From Meghimatium bilineatum (taxonomy: Eukaryota > Mollusca > Gastropoda > Stylommatophora > Philomycidae), in NCBI GenBank assembly GCA_034231615.1, contig CM067318.1, forward strand, positions 31,265,723-31,329,722: DNA of 64,000 nucleotides, read 5' to 3'. Under the pieces are notes generated by a model, which was not told the origin of the DNA, did not search any database, and saw only the letters and a program-made list of their open reading frames with translations. Shown piece after piece: positions 1 through 11,039 of this stretch (its first letter is position 1; each line of letters begins with the position of its first letter). The position numbers were made by a program, and so were the translations under genes.

Positions 1-197
1 TTCATATACCGGTATGTGCTTTCTCTTCTGCAAACCTACTCTTGATGAACCAACACACATGTGTACATCATTTGAGCTGGAGAGCACCAATACATTGTGC
101 AGCTAGTTTACATCATATCTGCAGTAAAACCATGCACCATATAGGTAGATAAATATTTTTTTTAAATTGCTTTTACACAGCATATAACAGAACCACT

Positions 198-230
198 AAT
201 TGATATTTTGCCCAGAAGATCTTTATCAAG
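198..230 (-). other. Hammerhead-like / Penelope-tail motif (minus strand)
   Basis: Read on the minus strand this begins CTTGATAAAG, has a short self-complementary middle (ATCTTCTGGG) and ends CAAAATATCAATTAG. It matches the motif found in the Penelope-like copies at 3430, 26021, 33757 and 53882. It is probably a decayed fragment of such an element; no other part of one is visible in positions 1-270. Confidence 0.35.
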
Positions 231-273
231 ATAGGAGCAGAAAGAAAAATGCACCAATATTGATGGGGATTAC

Positions 274-950
274 ATGGAATTATGCAGTCTTCTAGTAGTC
301 ACAGAAAGTAAAGAGAAAGTCCTCTTCCTAAATATCAAGAAAACAGAAGTAATGGTTATTTCAAAGAAACAAAATAACACACCTTGCAAGATCAAAGTGA
401 ATGATATCGTATTAAAACAGGTCCACCATTTAGGTACAATGATTACAGCAGATGTAACATTCAGAAAAATGAAAAATATACTGTGTAATATGACCTTGTC
501 ATTAGAGGTGAGAAAGAGAGTTCTGCAGTGCTATATAACCCCTATACTAACATATGGGTGCGAGTCTTGGACAATAAACAAACTAGAAAGTGGGAAACTA
601 GAGGCAATAGAGATGTGGTTCTATAGAAGAATGCTGAGAATACCATGGACTGCCAGAAAAACTAATGTAGAGGTGTTGAAAGAGTCAAATATGAAACAGA
701 CCTTAATCAATAATATAAGAAAAAGACAATCTTCTTTTTTTGGCCATTTCATAAGACATGCAGGTTTGGAGAACATAGTCACAACAGGCAAAATTGAAGG
801 CAACAAAGACAGAGGGTGACAATGTGAGAAAATATTAGACAGTTTGACAATCTGGCACGGCAGGGAAACAACAACGATCTTGATACATAATACTGTGGAG
901 AGCCATGACCGCCTACGCCAGCCGGCATGGCACCTAATGATGATGTAGTC
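274..950 (+). pseudogene. LINE reverse transcriptase C-terminal remnant
   Basis: The readable frame (274-819) has the thumb/C-terminal region of a non-LTR retrotransposon RT: the conserved LTYGCESWT block, then the FYRRMLRIPWT block, an FFGHFIRH block and an RG-rich tail. The frame closes at 818-820 (TGA); coding-like wording continues to about 930, and the copy ends in ATGATGATG, typical of a LINE 3' end with a short repeat tail. The catalytic YADD box and the endonuclease are absent, so the copy is 5'-truncated and dead. The RTE or a related clade is plausible but not provable here. Confidence 0.8.
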
Positions 951-1530
951 TTCAATAACCCAACTCAAATGGAAAATCACAGGTTTGACATCAATGGAAG
1001 AAAGAAGAAATGAAAAAATCCTCACACAGTATGCAAAGTTCAAATGTTTGGAGAGTCATCAAATGAACCAAAGACTAAGCAGACCTACAAAAGAGCGACT
1101 CAAAAGAGGTAGCTTTCTACACTCCGCTAAACAGTTCCAGAAATCACTCACAGATACAGACCTACAAAACATAAAACCACTAAACACATACCCAACATGG
1201 GACAGGAAAAACTTCCCAAGAATTATGGACAATATACCAAGCATTATTTCTAAAACAGAAACTACTATACAAGTACTAAAGGAGACAACTAAGAATCACA
1301 TACAGAAAGCATTCCCAAAGGATATATGGACACATGTATATACAGATGGATCAGCGAAAGAGGCAGTATTAGATGGAGGATAAGGAATATATATAGTAAC
1401 ACCAGATGGAAAAGAAATAGAGAAATCCATACCCACAGGCAAACATTCCACAAATTTCAAAGCAGAAATGGAAGCCATAATAGAGGCAGCCAAAATGCTC
1501 ATGAATTGCTTGCCGAGTCACAACAGACAT
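950..1530 (+). pseudogene. LINE RNase H region, 5' part (split by insertion)
   Basis: Linker and N-terminal half of an RNase H domain from a LINE of the RNase H-bearing (I/Jockey-like) group. Visible: the linker block RLKRGSFLHSAK, then VYTDGSAKEAVLDGG with the first catalytic Asp, an in-frame TAA at 1381-1383, and the second catalytic block FKAEMEAIIEAAK just before 1500. The frame carries straight on at 3573 after the Penelope-like insertion. A sister copy with the same wording lies at 58063-59205. Confidence 0.85.
1517..1530. repeat. Target site duplication, left copy
   Basis: GTCACAACAGACAT at 1517-1530 is repeated exactly at 3573-3586. Removing 1531-3586 restores a continuous RNase H frame (SHNRH followed by VVFLTDAKSV), which proves that the intervening block is an insertion. 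Confidence 0.92.
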
Positions 1531-1604
1531 ATATAAATAACCAAATGGTCAGAGGGTGTCCGACAAAGTGGATGGTGCCACAGTAACCTAATGAACAAAT
1601 AGTA

Positions 1605-2189
1605 ATGCAAAATGAGGTGGCACTACGTATCCTATTACGACATTTCTCTATCCTCCAGTTAGATCCCATCTCCAGTCCTGCATTTCCCTCTCTTCCACTA
1701 GTCGCTTTTCGGAGGGACAGAAACCTTCGGGATCTCTTAGTTCATTCTCGTCTGCGCACTTCTGCAGGTCAACTAGGAACTGTCCCTTGTCATCGAAATT
1801 GTTTGACTTGCCCTTTTGTTATTCTCACTCCTATTTTACAGTTTCCTAAATCACACTTTGATATTCAGGATTCTTTTTCATGTGTGTCCCGTAACTTAAT
1901 ATACTCTATCAGATGTAAGCGTTGTGATATGAAGTATATTGGTGAGACTGGTAGATGTTTAGCTGATTGATTCGCCGAACATTTGAGAGATATCACGAAT
2001 CATCGTGACTCCCCAGTGGCTAATCATTTTAACAGCCCGTCACATCATGGTAGCTCTGATGTCTCTGTAACTGGTTTGTTACGTTGTTATACCGGTGACC
2101 GGCAATGTCAGTCCTTGGAATATCGTCTCATTTGTCATATGGGAGTCTTGCAACCACACGGAATGAACATTAATCACCGTTTTGTTTGA
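1605..2189 (+). pseudogene. GIY-YIG endonuclease end of Penelope-like polyprotein
   Basis: Single frame interrupted by one TGA at 1968-1970. The order fits the C-terminus of Penelope-like proteins: a Cys-rich linker (CHRNCLTCPF), the GIY-like strand NLIYSIRCKRC, the YIG strand MKYIGETGRCL, then FAEHLRDI, a VANHFNSPSHH segment and SLEYRLICHMG, ending with GMNINHRFV. The EHL helix and the late Glu are catalytic features of the family. The nonsense codon and the lack of an RT domain make it non-autonomous. Confidence 0.88.
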
Positions 2190-3572
2190 GTTACCCACCT
2201 TTTCTTTATACCCTCTACTCCCGTATTGCACTGATTCTTGTAATTATTTGTCTTTGTACACTTTCGTGAATAATTATTATTTTTGTGTTTGCCGTTCTTC
2301 TATATAATTCCTTTATGTCTTCTTTCGTTTGTGTATGTCAATATGTAATTATTTTGTACTCTGCCATTTTGTTATTGTTAAATCATTTACATATTTAGAT
2401 TTTGATTTCCTCGTTTTTATTGCAGTTGTCTCTTCGATGGGTGCCCACACATGTATAGTTATTTGTATATGCATTTCGTTTTACATGGTTCTATGTATCC
2501 ACACAATTACTTTGGGCCACACATTTGTATGTATACATATGCAGTTGTTATAGCATTATCTTTATGTGAATGAACGTTTATATTTACATTAATATATGTA
2601 TATGTTTCTATGTGTGCGAATGTTCATGTTATTATTTATGTGAGAAAGAGTTTATGTGCATGAATGTTCATATTTATGTATACATATATATATGTATATT
2701 TATGTGAGCGCTTTTTTATGTTAATGCACGTATCTCCATTCTGTGTATACCTATTCTGGTGTGAGCCCTTTCCTGTGTGTGATACATTTACATGCCTGTG
2801 TATTTTGTGTGGGTATCCTTCACACATCTGTGTCCATCTTGTGTTTATTTCTTGACTCTTGGTGTGTATACATTTCTATGTATGTTTAGGTTTGGTTTTA
2901 TATATATGTTTATGTCTATATTTGGTTTCACATTAATTCCATGCATTTTCAAATGTTGATTCTTCTTGTATCCTTCCTTCCCCAAACGCACTCACCCCAC
3001 CACCACACAACCTCATCATTACTCATCTATCATTGTCATATGCCATTCTTGTTGGCGTAGGTGACCATGGTTCTCTGTTCACAGTATTGTTATCAGGATC
3101 GTTGTTTCCAAGCCTTGCTAGGTTGTCACATGAATATTTTCTCACGTCCCCATCTGTCTCTGTTCCCTTCAGTCTTGCCTGTTGTGACTATGTTCTTAAA
3201 ACCTGCCTGTCTGATAAAGTGACAAAAGGGGTATTTTTCTTATCTTTTTCTTTTATTATTCTTGCACTCATCTATAGTGTCTCTAATTTCCCACTTTCGG
3301 TTTGTTTATAATGAATGCACGCATTCTCACTTTTACTAGATGCGTTGCCATCCCTGCGCTATGGAGACGGGGCTTGATGAAATATAGACATCTATTTTGT
3401 TTTTTATTGTCGTTTTCTGTTGTTTGTCTCTTGAAAAAGGTTCAATTTGAGCCGATACGTGGAGAATTGTCCTGTTTAGTTTTATTGTATGTTTTTTTAT
3501 ATATACTTTTTTTAATATATTTTTATTAATAGGCTAGGTAAGTGTTTTAGTAACCTGTTTACCTCATTTTGC
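2190..3572 (+). other. 3' untranslated and terminal-repeat region of the Penelope-like element
   Basis: T-rich, no credible gene; short ORFs here read as low-complexity hydrophobic strings. From about 3358 (ATGGAGACGGGGCTTGATG) to 3572 it matches the right arm of the inverted pair ending at 26253. The hammerhead-like motif lies at 3430-3462. Confidence 0.7.
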
Positions 3573-4215
3573 GTCACAACAGACATGTAGTATTTCTAAC
3601 GGATGCAAAGTCAGTATTGCAGGCATTGAAAGATCCAAAGAACACGAGCATGAATGAACTTACGGCCTGCTTACTACACCTCAGCAGTACCACCAAAGAA
3701 ACAGTACTGCAGTGGATCCCAGGTCACTGTGGCATACCTGGAAATGAAAAAGCTGATCTCCTGGCAAGAAAAGGGGGATCACTAGAACAAATAGAAAGTG
3801 ATAATATGTACTATGAATGTAAGATTATGATAAAAGCAGAAATAAGAAAAAGTGGAAGCAAATGCACCCAACTGCAGAACCAAATGACCCCTACCACCAA
3901 ATGTCACGCAAGGAACAAACCATCATTTTCAGACTACGAACTGGTCACAACAGACTGAGAAGTCACATGTTCCGAAAGCTGAAGATTGGTGAGACAGACC
4001 TGTGCAACTGTGGACTGAGCCCAGAGACTGCAGAACACATTCTTCATGCCTGTCAACTCTACCAAGAGAGGGAGAAAATATGGCCTACTGAGACGGCACT
4101 GCTTCCAGACTTGAGGGGTTCCATGGATGACCTGAAGCGAATCACACAATTCATTGAAGCTATTGGTGCTGTAACCTGATATCTGACTGAAGAACGATGA
4201 AGAAGAAGAAGAAAT
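3573..4215 (+). pseudogene. LINE RNase H region, 3' part
   Basis: Continues the interrupted RNase H: VVFLTDAKSVLQAL (third catalytic Asp) and the GHCGIPGNEKADLLARKGG block with the last Asp. After a frame change near 3860-3900 comes the C-terminal zinc-binding tail IIFRLRTGHNRLRSH, then CNCGLSPETAEHILHAC, characteristic of RNase H LINEs. It ends at about 4215 in AACGATGAAGAAGAAGAAG, the GAA-repeat 3' end shared with the SINE family and with the copy at 59205. Confidence 0.87.
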
Positions 4216-4509
4216 GGAAAATGAGTAAGTAAATAATTATTTAAAATACAAGAATGAGAAGGTGCATACAGCGTACAACAGAAAAGTGAATTCATGAGCT
4301 ATAATATAGTTAATAATTCTGTTGATAATTTCAGTACAATTTTCAGACCAAGATATTCTCCATAGAAAGCGATGTAACTGACAAAAGAGTGAACACAAAT
4401 TATAGTATAAGCAATGGGATATAGTTCTTAGAGAATGTACATAGAGCATTGAGTAGAAGCAGTAGAAACAATAGAGTTGTGTTATGAGATATAGATACAT
4501 CCAAGATAG

Positions 4510-4775
4510 CATATCATTCATTCTGCATTTATTCCTAAACTCCTGAAGATTAGCAGCATACAGTCCAGAGAATGGAATGTCATACATGTTGTGCACTGGT
4601 TTACAGTTTAACTGTGATATCTGTGCCTTTTGGCTGGTTCCTTTCTGGGTCACTTGATATGGGATGAGACAGCAAACTCCACCCCCAAGAAATAAAACCT
4701 TAGTCGTCTCTTGTGACATGCATGATAGATAACAGTGTTGCTATTATTTGTCCCTATTTGGGTCTAACATAACAC
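4510..4775 (-). mobile_element. SINE family 1, near full length
   Basis: Minus-strand copy. The 3' end is near 4520 (rc of AATGCAGAATGAATG), then the body GAGTTTAGGAATAAATGC and the CTCTGGACT block. The 5' head near 4700-4775 has GTCACAAGAGACGACTAAGG and AACAAATAATAGCAACAC in related copies. Comparing copies gives a unit of about 260 bp. No Pol III boxes are obvious. Confidence 0.7.
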
Positions 4776-4852
4776 AAGGGCGATGTTATTCTGAAATTTT
4801 GGCTGTGCCCATGAAATAAGTCATTTAATAAATTCTGGTTGAATTATTTAAT

Positions 4853-5012
4853 CCGCCAAAGACAGATGTGTCAGGCCATTGGCGCAAATAAAATGGTGAC
4901 ACAACACATTTTCATTCTCTGGACTACATCCTGCTGAAAATCTAGTAGGACCATTGTCCTGCTACAAGAGAAATTCACCAGGAGTTTGAGAATGTACGCT
5001 GAAGAAGAATTA
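4853..5012 (+). mobile_element. SINE subfamily 2 copy
   Basis: Contains GATGTGTCAGGCCATTGGCG, CTCTGGACTACATCCTGCTG and GAGTTTGAGAATGTACGC, ending in GAAGAAGAA. Unlike subfamily 1 it has GCAAATAAAA and an extra block ACCATTGTCCTGCTACAAGA. The same version occurs at 22626, 44225, 49636 and 59908. Confidence 0.75.
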
Positions 5013-5199
5013 TTTAATAATTAGAATAGTTTTGCATTAATATGTTGAAACTAATGAAAAATAACCTATATATATATTCCATAATATAATCCATTTTGCA
5101 AAATAATCCATTCACAAAACCTAAACATTCATTATGACACAAAAAAATTCAATGTTATGTTGTTTGATTTTATACACATTTTTCATGAGGGGACACTCA

Positions 5200-5480
5200 T
5201 TGTATAAAACATGTGCAACCACTCTTAGTAATGGGAGATAAGTACGCTCAGGATTGCTGGTTATAAATGTGTTAATGATCTGAGAGCTTGACTGATTTAG
5301 GAAATGTTCAACAGCAGAATAGGACAGGTGTTGGTTGACCGTCTTAGAAGAGAGCCTGAATCTGATTAGAAAACATTCAACAGCAGAATTTGACTGGTGT
5401 TGGTTCACCCTCTTAGATGAGCTTTCACGCACCAGCAATGTGAATATCTTGTCAAAGTTCCAGTTCCCTATATTCATCTA
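5200..5480 (-). repeat. Divergent copy of the 0.7-kb repeat (family R)
   Basis: Two tandem units of about 67 bp (5281-5347 and 5348-5413), each with TTCAACAGCAGAAT and TGGTTGACCGTCTTAGA-like cores. On the minus strand the units read SNSAVECFLIRF and YSAVEHFLNQ, close to SNSSVEFFLNWN and PNSSVEFFLNRN in the copies at 36.1 and 27.6 kb. Confidence 0.5.
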
Positions 5481-5739
5481 TTGGCATAACTAGAATACAT
5501 CACGGTGTTCTTTGTGTGATAGACAACCTACTCAATATGTGGAACATACTTCACATTATCAAAGACTTAAAATGCTGATCCACCGTGGACTTGGCTGTCC
5601 ATACCACCATTTGATGACCACTGTGCTGCAACAGTACTCTATTTAGAGTAGATCCAAATAGACCTGGGCAATATTGAAATGCAGCTACGGACACCAATTG
5701 GCCACCTACTGACGAGATTGCGCAACTATGCAAATTATA

Positions 5740-6400
5740 TTAGATGGTGTATACCTCCTTGTGAGCGCCTGGCCTTTATCAGAAGCAGGTCATACTAAAA
5801 GATTTTACTTTTAGACAGAGCGACAAGTATTGCATGTATATCATATGGACACAGTTATCTAGGATATATATTCACAGCAAAATAAACAAATTAATAACAC
5901 AGTCATGCTCTCTGGATGGAAGCTTTATTTAATTTATCCTTGTTGCAAATAATATTTTTAACAAAAATGTGTAACACAATTGTTGCATGTGTCCTACTAA
6001 TAAAACATGGCATATTTCAATCATGTCAGACACAAAACTCAGCCTGCTAAAGAACAGCCTATGAAGACAATTGATAAGAACAATAATCACATGGACCCAG
6101 ATGGAAATCATGAGACTGCACAATGGTAGCGTATTGAACACAAGTTAAAGACACAGACTTATGTGATTCTGTCACTGATGTAATTACAGTAAAGCACAAC
6201 CGTTAAGATAGAATCATAACATTTGCTTCTTTGTACTGTTTTGTACATTGTGACAAGCTACAACTGTTATATGTCTCAATGATGATGCATGAGTGTCTCA
6301 ACAAAACATAAGTTGATGTGAATGTTCCTATAACAAAACTACCCATTTCTCCATACCTGTATTACAATTCACAAGTGATGACGATGCTTTCAATTACCCT
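5740..6400. other. No recognisable gene
   Basis: AT-rich sequence beyond the 3' end of gene A (which is transcribed toward lower coordinates). Only short unsupported ORFs; no repeat recognised. Confidence 0.5.
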
Positions 6401-6404
6401 CCAG

Positions 6405-6580
6405 ATTCTATGTTTCCAGCAATAACACACGAGAAAGTCTTTTGTTATGGTTCTTTCTCAAACTCCTGTGTCAGTAGGACGCATCCCACCCCAAAACCTC
6501 CTCCATAGTTTCTATGACGGGTGGCAAGTAAAAGTGTTGCTATTATTTGTTCTCTTTCACGCCCCCAGCAACAAAAGAAA
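6405..6580 (-). mobile_element. SINE family 1 copy with internal deletion
   Basis: Minus strand: the tail block (TTCTCAAACTCCTG) is joined almost directly to the head (CATCCCACCCC, CCTCCTCCATAG) and then GTTGCTATTATTTGTTCTC and the CCCAGCAACA 5' end. The central GGATGTGTC to CTGGACTAC part is missing. Confidence 0.6.
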
Positions 6581-6927
6581 CTGAAACACACTTCTACACA
6601 AAATCCAGAAATCATATTCAATCATAACTTATTAACAAGAATACCACAATCTTGAAACCATAGAAAAAAATACATATACTTATGACATGATTTGACAACT
6701 CCTTGATTCATTTCTGTGACAAATACTGTCAACAGCATTCCACAACTACTCACAAAGCTATATAAATTATTTACTGGAAACAATTTTAACAGGGAAATTT
6801 TATAGCAGCACATTTAAAAAGCAAACCAGATGTAGACATTGCAGAAACACAACAGGCAGACATGAACAACTATCACAAAATGAACATGTATATGTACAAT
6901 GTACTTTTATATGGAACAATTTACACA

Positions 6928-7002
6928 AATAGTCTACAAATGAAACTTAACAAATAGTCTACAAATGAAACTTAACAAATAGTCTACAAATGAAACTTAA
7001 TA
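6928..7002. repeat. Tandem repeat, 3 x about 25 bp
   Basis: Three consecutive copies of the unit CAAATAGTCTACAAATGAAA plus CTTAA. It lies 150 bp from a second, unrelated 25-bp minisatellite. Confidence 0.85.
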
Positions 7003-7151
7003 CAATTTGTGTGACCTATTTGATTTCATAGTATCTTTCTTGTCTCAAAATTAATTGCAACTCTTTAAAAAAAAAAACTGTTTGCATGATCAAGAAAAGC
7101 TCTACACAAAAACAAAGATTGTTTTCTTTCAGGTTTTTCAAATTTATCAGG

Positions 7152-7568
7152 ATACATGAGGACAAATGTTATGAGAATACATGAGGACAAATGTTATGAG
7201 AATACATGAGGACAAATGTTATGAGAATACATGAGGACAAATGTTATGAGAATACATGAGGACAAATGTTATGAGAATACATGAGGACAAATGTTATGAG
7301 AATACATGAGGACAAATGTTATGAGAATACATGAGGACAAATGTATGAGAATACATGATGACATGTATGAGAATACATGATGACATGTATGATGATACAT
7401 GAGGACAAATGTTATGAGAATACATGAGGACAAAAGTATGAGAATACATGAGGACAAATGTATGAGAATACATGATGACAAATGTATGAGAATACATGAG
7501 GACATGTATGATGATACATGAGGACAAATGTTATGTGGATACATGAGGACAAATGTATCAGGATATGA
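7152..7568. repeat. 25-bp minisatellite, about 17 units
   Basis: Unit ATACATGAGGACAAATGTTA plus TGAGA, nearly perfect over the first eight copies. Toward 7380-7550 there are shortened 22-bp and 20-bp variants (ATGATGACATGTATGAGA). The ORFs across it (CILIHLSS strings) are products of the repeat, not genes. Confidence 0.95.
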
Positions 7569-7569
7569 G

Positions 7570-8397
7570 AGGTTTTGATTACATTTCAAATAGATTTTCT
7601 AGAAAAACTGTTGAGCTTTATAAACATCAGGTAAATGAACAATTAATTGAAATAATTATGAGGAATTATTGCTACTATAGGGTGACAAAACTATATCAGC
7701 AACTGTTCTATCCATTTAAAATAAGAGAAAGTTGGTGTTGCCAATGAGAAGAGGTATTAAGCCAACATTATGGACCAGGTTAAAGCCTTGCTTGCCACCT
7801 GATTTGTAGGTCAATAAATGTTTCTCACACCTCCAGTTACAGGATATTTGTGCAGGACCAGTGATTAGCAAAACTTCATTATCCGTTTCCAAGTTTCACA
7901 TTGGCACATTCTATTCAGTAATAACAATCAACCGAGCATTTGTTGGCTGTAGTAATTTTCTAAGCATCAGTAGGTTGCCATTGCTTTCCAAATGTTTTGG
8001 ATGCACACATCTGTGGTAAATTTTGAACTTGGCACCCTGGCCATCCTAGAATGACTACATATATAACAATATATTTATTTATATTAAAATAAAATAATGC
8101 AACTTGTGAGTGCGTATGTTATGTGTTACAAATGTGTTTCCTGTGTATTGGCTACAAAATGATCTTTAGTGAAATAAAGAACATAGGAAAGCTACAATTA
8201 TGATTGATATGAACATTCATTGCAATGTAATATTCACTGCATCTACTGGATAATGAATAAACAAAATTTAGAAAAACTGCCAGCTGACATATTGGACATA
8301 CACTGGTGACATGACAACAGCATTTATATTAGTCAGAGACAGTCAAGACATACAACCAAATCCCAGATTACAACTCAATTTAATGACAATAACACCC
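7570..8397 (-). other. Likely 3' UTR and downstream flank of SR gene A
   Basis: No coding signal. A minus-strand AATAAA (rc TTTATT) occurs near 8072, about 325 nt after the gene A stop, and could be its polyadenylation signal; that is inference. Confidence 0.4.
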
Positions 8398-8596
8398 TCA
8401 GTCTTTGCTGCCACTTCTAGACCTGCGGTCATCATCTTCATCACCGTAGCCTTCTCCTCCATCATTATCCCTGCCATCTTTAGGGCTATTACCATTAGCC
8501 TGCTCTTCAACATGGTTCTTGATCTCTGGTCTTGGGCTCTTTGAGCGGCTTTTAGATTTTGATCCTGATTTTGACCGAGGTGAATGAGACCGTGAT
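8398..8596 (-). CDS. SR gene A exon 7 (last coding exon)
   Basis: Acceptor TTTCAG at 8602-8597. The frame completes an Arg codon, then SRSHSPRSKSGSKSKSRSKS, an acidic Gly/Asp-rich stretch (DGGEGYGDEDDD) and the C-terminus RRSRSGSKD with TGA at 8398-8400. The opposite-strand ORF at 8311-8544 is a shadow. The acidic segment is much longer than in gene B. Confidence 0.9.
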
Positions 8597-8769
8597 CTGA
8601 AATGTCATATATTAGCATATCAACTATTGTGAATACGATTAACACAAAACGCTGATCAAGTACAAATATTTAACTATAGTTTGTCTCTAAATTTGTGCCC
8701 TCATTCTCTTGCAGAAGAAAGAGCATGAGACAAGAATTCAAAAATCCAACAACGTAAATTATGAATGTT

Positions 8770-9190
8770 CACCAATTTTAAAACACAAATCTATCCCGGT
8801 GGAAACCAAAAGGCAAATCATAAATTCAATCTTCGTACCAACGCAGTGTCAGACATGGACACTAACATAAGAACAAGAGAGAAAGCTTACTGTGTGTGAA
8901 ATGAGATGTCTAAGAAAAGCAGCAAACAGAACAAGAAGAAATCATGTGAGAGATGAAAAGATTACAAGAACTGTTGGAGCAACATCAGTGGTCAAATATA
9001 TTGAAAAAAAAATACTGAAATGGTTCAGCCACTTAATGAGTATGCAACCTTATTGGCCAGCTGCATGAACATACAACATGAAAATGGAAACAGCAAGATA
9101 CAGATGAAGACCAAGAAGAAGGTGGATCGAAGGAGTTACCAACATTTTGAGACAATATTACTGAATATCAAGCAACCAAATATGTCATAG
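8770..9190 (+). pseudogene. LINE RT C-terminal fragment
   Basis: Degenerate, with stops in all frames, but it has recognisable wording: AVSDMDTNIRTREK (the YGCESWT region), VKYIEKKILKWF-like text around 8990-9040 and a basic tail GRPRRRW-like at 9100-9135. It resembles the fragments at 43390-43960 and 50040-50700. It lies in the last intron of gene A, opposite in strand. Confidence 0.55.
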
Positions 9191-9236
9191 TATGAAAAAT
9201 TGATTCTCTTGCAAATTATCTTTTGCATGAAGTCCT

Positions 9237-10424
9237 GTTGTTCATCCATCACAAGTGGTGATGACCATTTGTTACACCCAATTTATGAAATTCAGTGAGA
9301 GTAATGTCCTTAAGTGAGTTCGTAGATTGCCAATTCTTGTGTTCACTTGTAATGTGCTTATATCATCCGAAGTTTTGTCTCTTTACAAACTTGACTGTGT
9401 TTTGTAACTAATACAAAGGTTCGTAAATTTTTTCTTCCGCTGTTGTTTCCCTGGGCCAGTATATTTGCCTCAACATTGCATATCCCAAGCATTCCAGAAG
9501 AATATGCTCTGCTGTCTGAGGTGCCAGTGCACATCACTGTGCTGACAATTTTGAACTTTGAATACATGTCGCTGCGGAGTATGTTTTGTCCTGTGGTGCA
9601 GAATAACAATTTGTGATCTGTTCAAAATTTAGTAGTCCTCTTGTGTTGGTAAAGTATTCTAATTGCTATTCTTTTGATAGGTTGTTATTGACACATCTGG
9701 TTGATCCTCAGCAGCACCCTCCTTAGCCAGACAATCTGCTTTTTCATTCTGTTATTCCACAATGCAATGGTATCCACTAGCTACTTTATGATGATTGCTT
9801 AGTTTGGTCAGCAGCACTTATACGCCTGGCAGTTTTCTGGACAAACACTTGAAGTGTTCATTTTGCATCCATTAGGAATACTACTGGCTGTGGAACAAGA
9901 TCTGCGCTAAGCAGTTTCTCAGATGCCACCTTGATTGGCTGGATTTCTGCATCGTAATTATGAAAGAATTTCCCTGTTGATGCTGTTAGTATTTTAATTA
10001 AATCTCGAAACGTTGTTTGGGTATTATATATATATATATATAACATTGCTGCTCCATTTTTCAATGTGGTCTCTGCTGAACTATCTGTATATACTTTGGC
10101 CTATACATCTTGTGAATATTTGTCATCCTTTACAGTAAAGTAACTGTCTTATGATGTACGCTATTATGTTTATTCTCACTGAACATTCCTTTCACCTCAT
10201 TCTTGATATGAACAGATAATCCACTACCCTACTCCATGGGGATTTGTTCTAGTATAGACTTTAGAGGATTATCAACTTCAAGCTGGTCCGAGACTTTTCT
10301 AAACATGTTCTAAGCTCTATGCTCTCTGCAAAGGTCCCTGGACAATCTGGGCATGTGATGACCAATGTAGATGGTTGTTTTATTTACCCGTGACCTTCTG
10401 GCTACTCTCCACCATTGAGCTGAT
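9237..10424 (-). mobile_element. LINE family B tail, interrupted by an RNase H LINE
   Basis: The outer parts (9237-9335 and 10320-10424) match the C2H2-bearing 3' end of the LINE at 54393-54610: GTTGTTCATCCATCACAAGT at the 3' terminus, and the CTCCACCATTGAGCTGATGC block at the truncated 5' side. The middle, about 9336-10315, is a second LINE, also on the minus strand. AGTCCT at 9231-9236 and again after 10424 could be a short target duplication. Confidence 0.6.
9336..10315 (-). pseudogene. Nested RNase H LINE remnant
   Basis: Minus strand. The frame of 9858-10064 holds TGKFFHNYDAEIQPIKVASE (second catalytic acidic block) and QPVVFLMDAK (third). A stretch near 9700-9760 reads NEKADCLAKEGAAED-like, and 9358-9609 has the C-terminal Cys segment (MCTGTSDSRAYSSGMLGIC). 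It ends in CAAGTGAACACAAGAAT, the same 3' end as the copies at 4215 and 59205, but decayed. Confidence 0.7.
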
Positions 10425-10439
10425 GCAGTCCTAGAATAT

Positions 10440-11039
10440 TATGGCTAACGAACACTGTGTCAATAAATTCCCACATCACTTGCATTGTATATGGTACCAC
10501 ATATTTTTCACATATGCAAGATTCAAACATTAACATTTTACAGTATTACAAATCAAAAATATAACGTATATTCAAAGGCATTATATTTAAATAGTGCAAT
10601 TTATATATTTGTAAATAGCTTCCACAACACATATTTATTGAGATTAAAGGAATATTTATATACTTCTGTCTCTGAATTTGGCTTCATTCGTTAACCAGGA
10701 AACATCATATTCTACTGCTAATCTTATTCTATGTGTACATTTTTCAATGACATCATCCATGGGAACCATTTGTATGATAAATGTAAAAAAAAAATCAAGA
10801 TAAAACATGCAGTGACAATGATGGGTTTTTTTTTCACAAGTGACAGATTGTCAACCTATCTTCCAAGTTTCCTTAGTCTTCTTCTATGACACACATGGAA
10901 AAGAGTAACCCTATGCTTTGCATTCTGAACTTAAAATTTAGGCTCAAGTCGCCACATAGGCAAGTAAGTTATAGAATGAATTGAAAAGTTCAATCAATGT
11001 TAACAAACTATCAGATCAGTTTGTAGTTTTGTTACTTAC
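10440..11039 (-). other. Intron 6 of gene A, no other feature
   Basis: AT-rich. The donor at 11039 (GTAAGTAAC) belongs to exon 6. No gene or named repeat seen. Confidence 0.5.

Larger units (their letters stand above)
1531..3572 (+). mobile_element. Penelope-like element, 5'-truncated
   Basis: A 2.04-kb insertion flanked by a perfect 14-bp duplication. It opens (1531-1614) with an inverted copy of the element's own terminal sequence, the reverse complement of 26170-26253. Next comes the C-terminal coding part (1605-2189), then a long AT-rich 3' region, and the terminal block around 3430-3572 that is shared with the inverted pair at 25718-26253. The reverse transcriptase domain is missing. 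Penelope-like elements are known for tail-derived terminal repeats in direct or inverted orientation, which matches this layout. Confidence 0.85.

Noticed and set aside
3033..3529. Membrane-protein-like ORFs (hydrophobic)
   Set aside because: T-rich sequence of the Penelope-like 3' region; hydrophobicity follows from base composition.
7152..7568. Possible CRISPR array
   Set aside because: Units are directly adjacent with no unique spacers, and the genome is eukaryotic.
7269..7589. 106-aa ORF rich in Ile/Leu/Ser/His, and its overlapping 77-aa partner
   Set aside because: Both are translations of the 25-bp minisatellite; period 25 cycles the frames, so no stop accumulates. No independent coding evidence.
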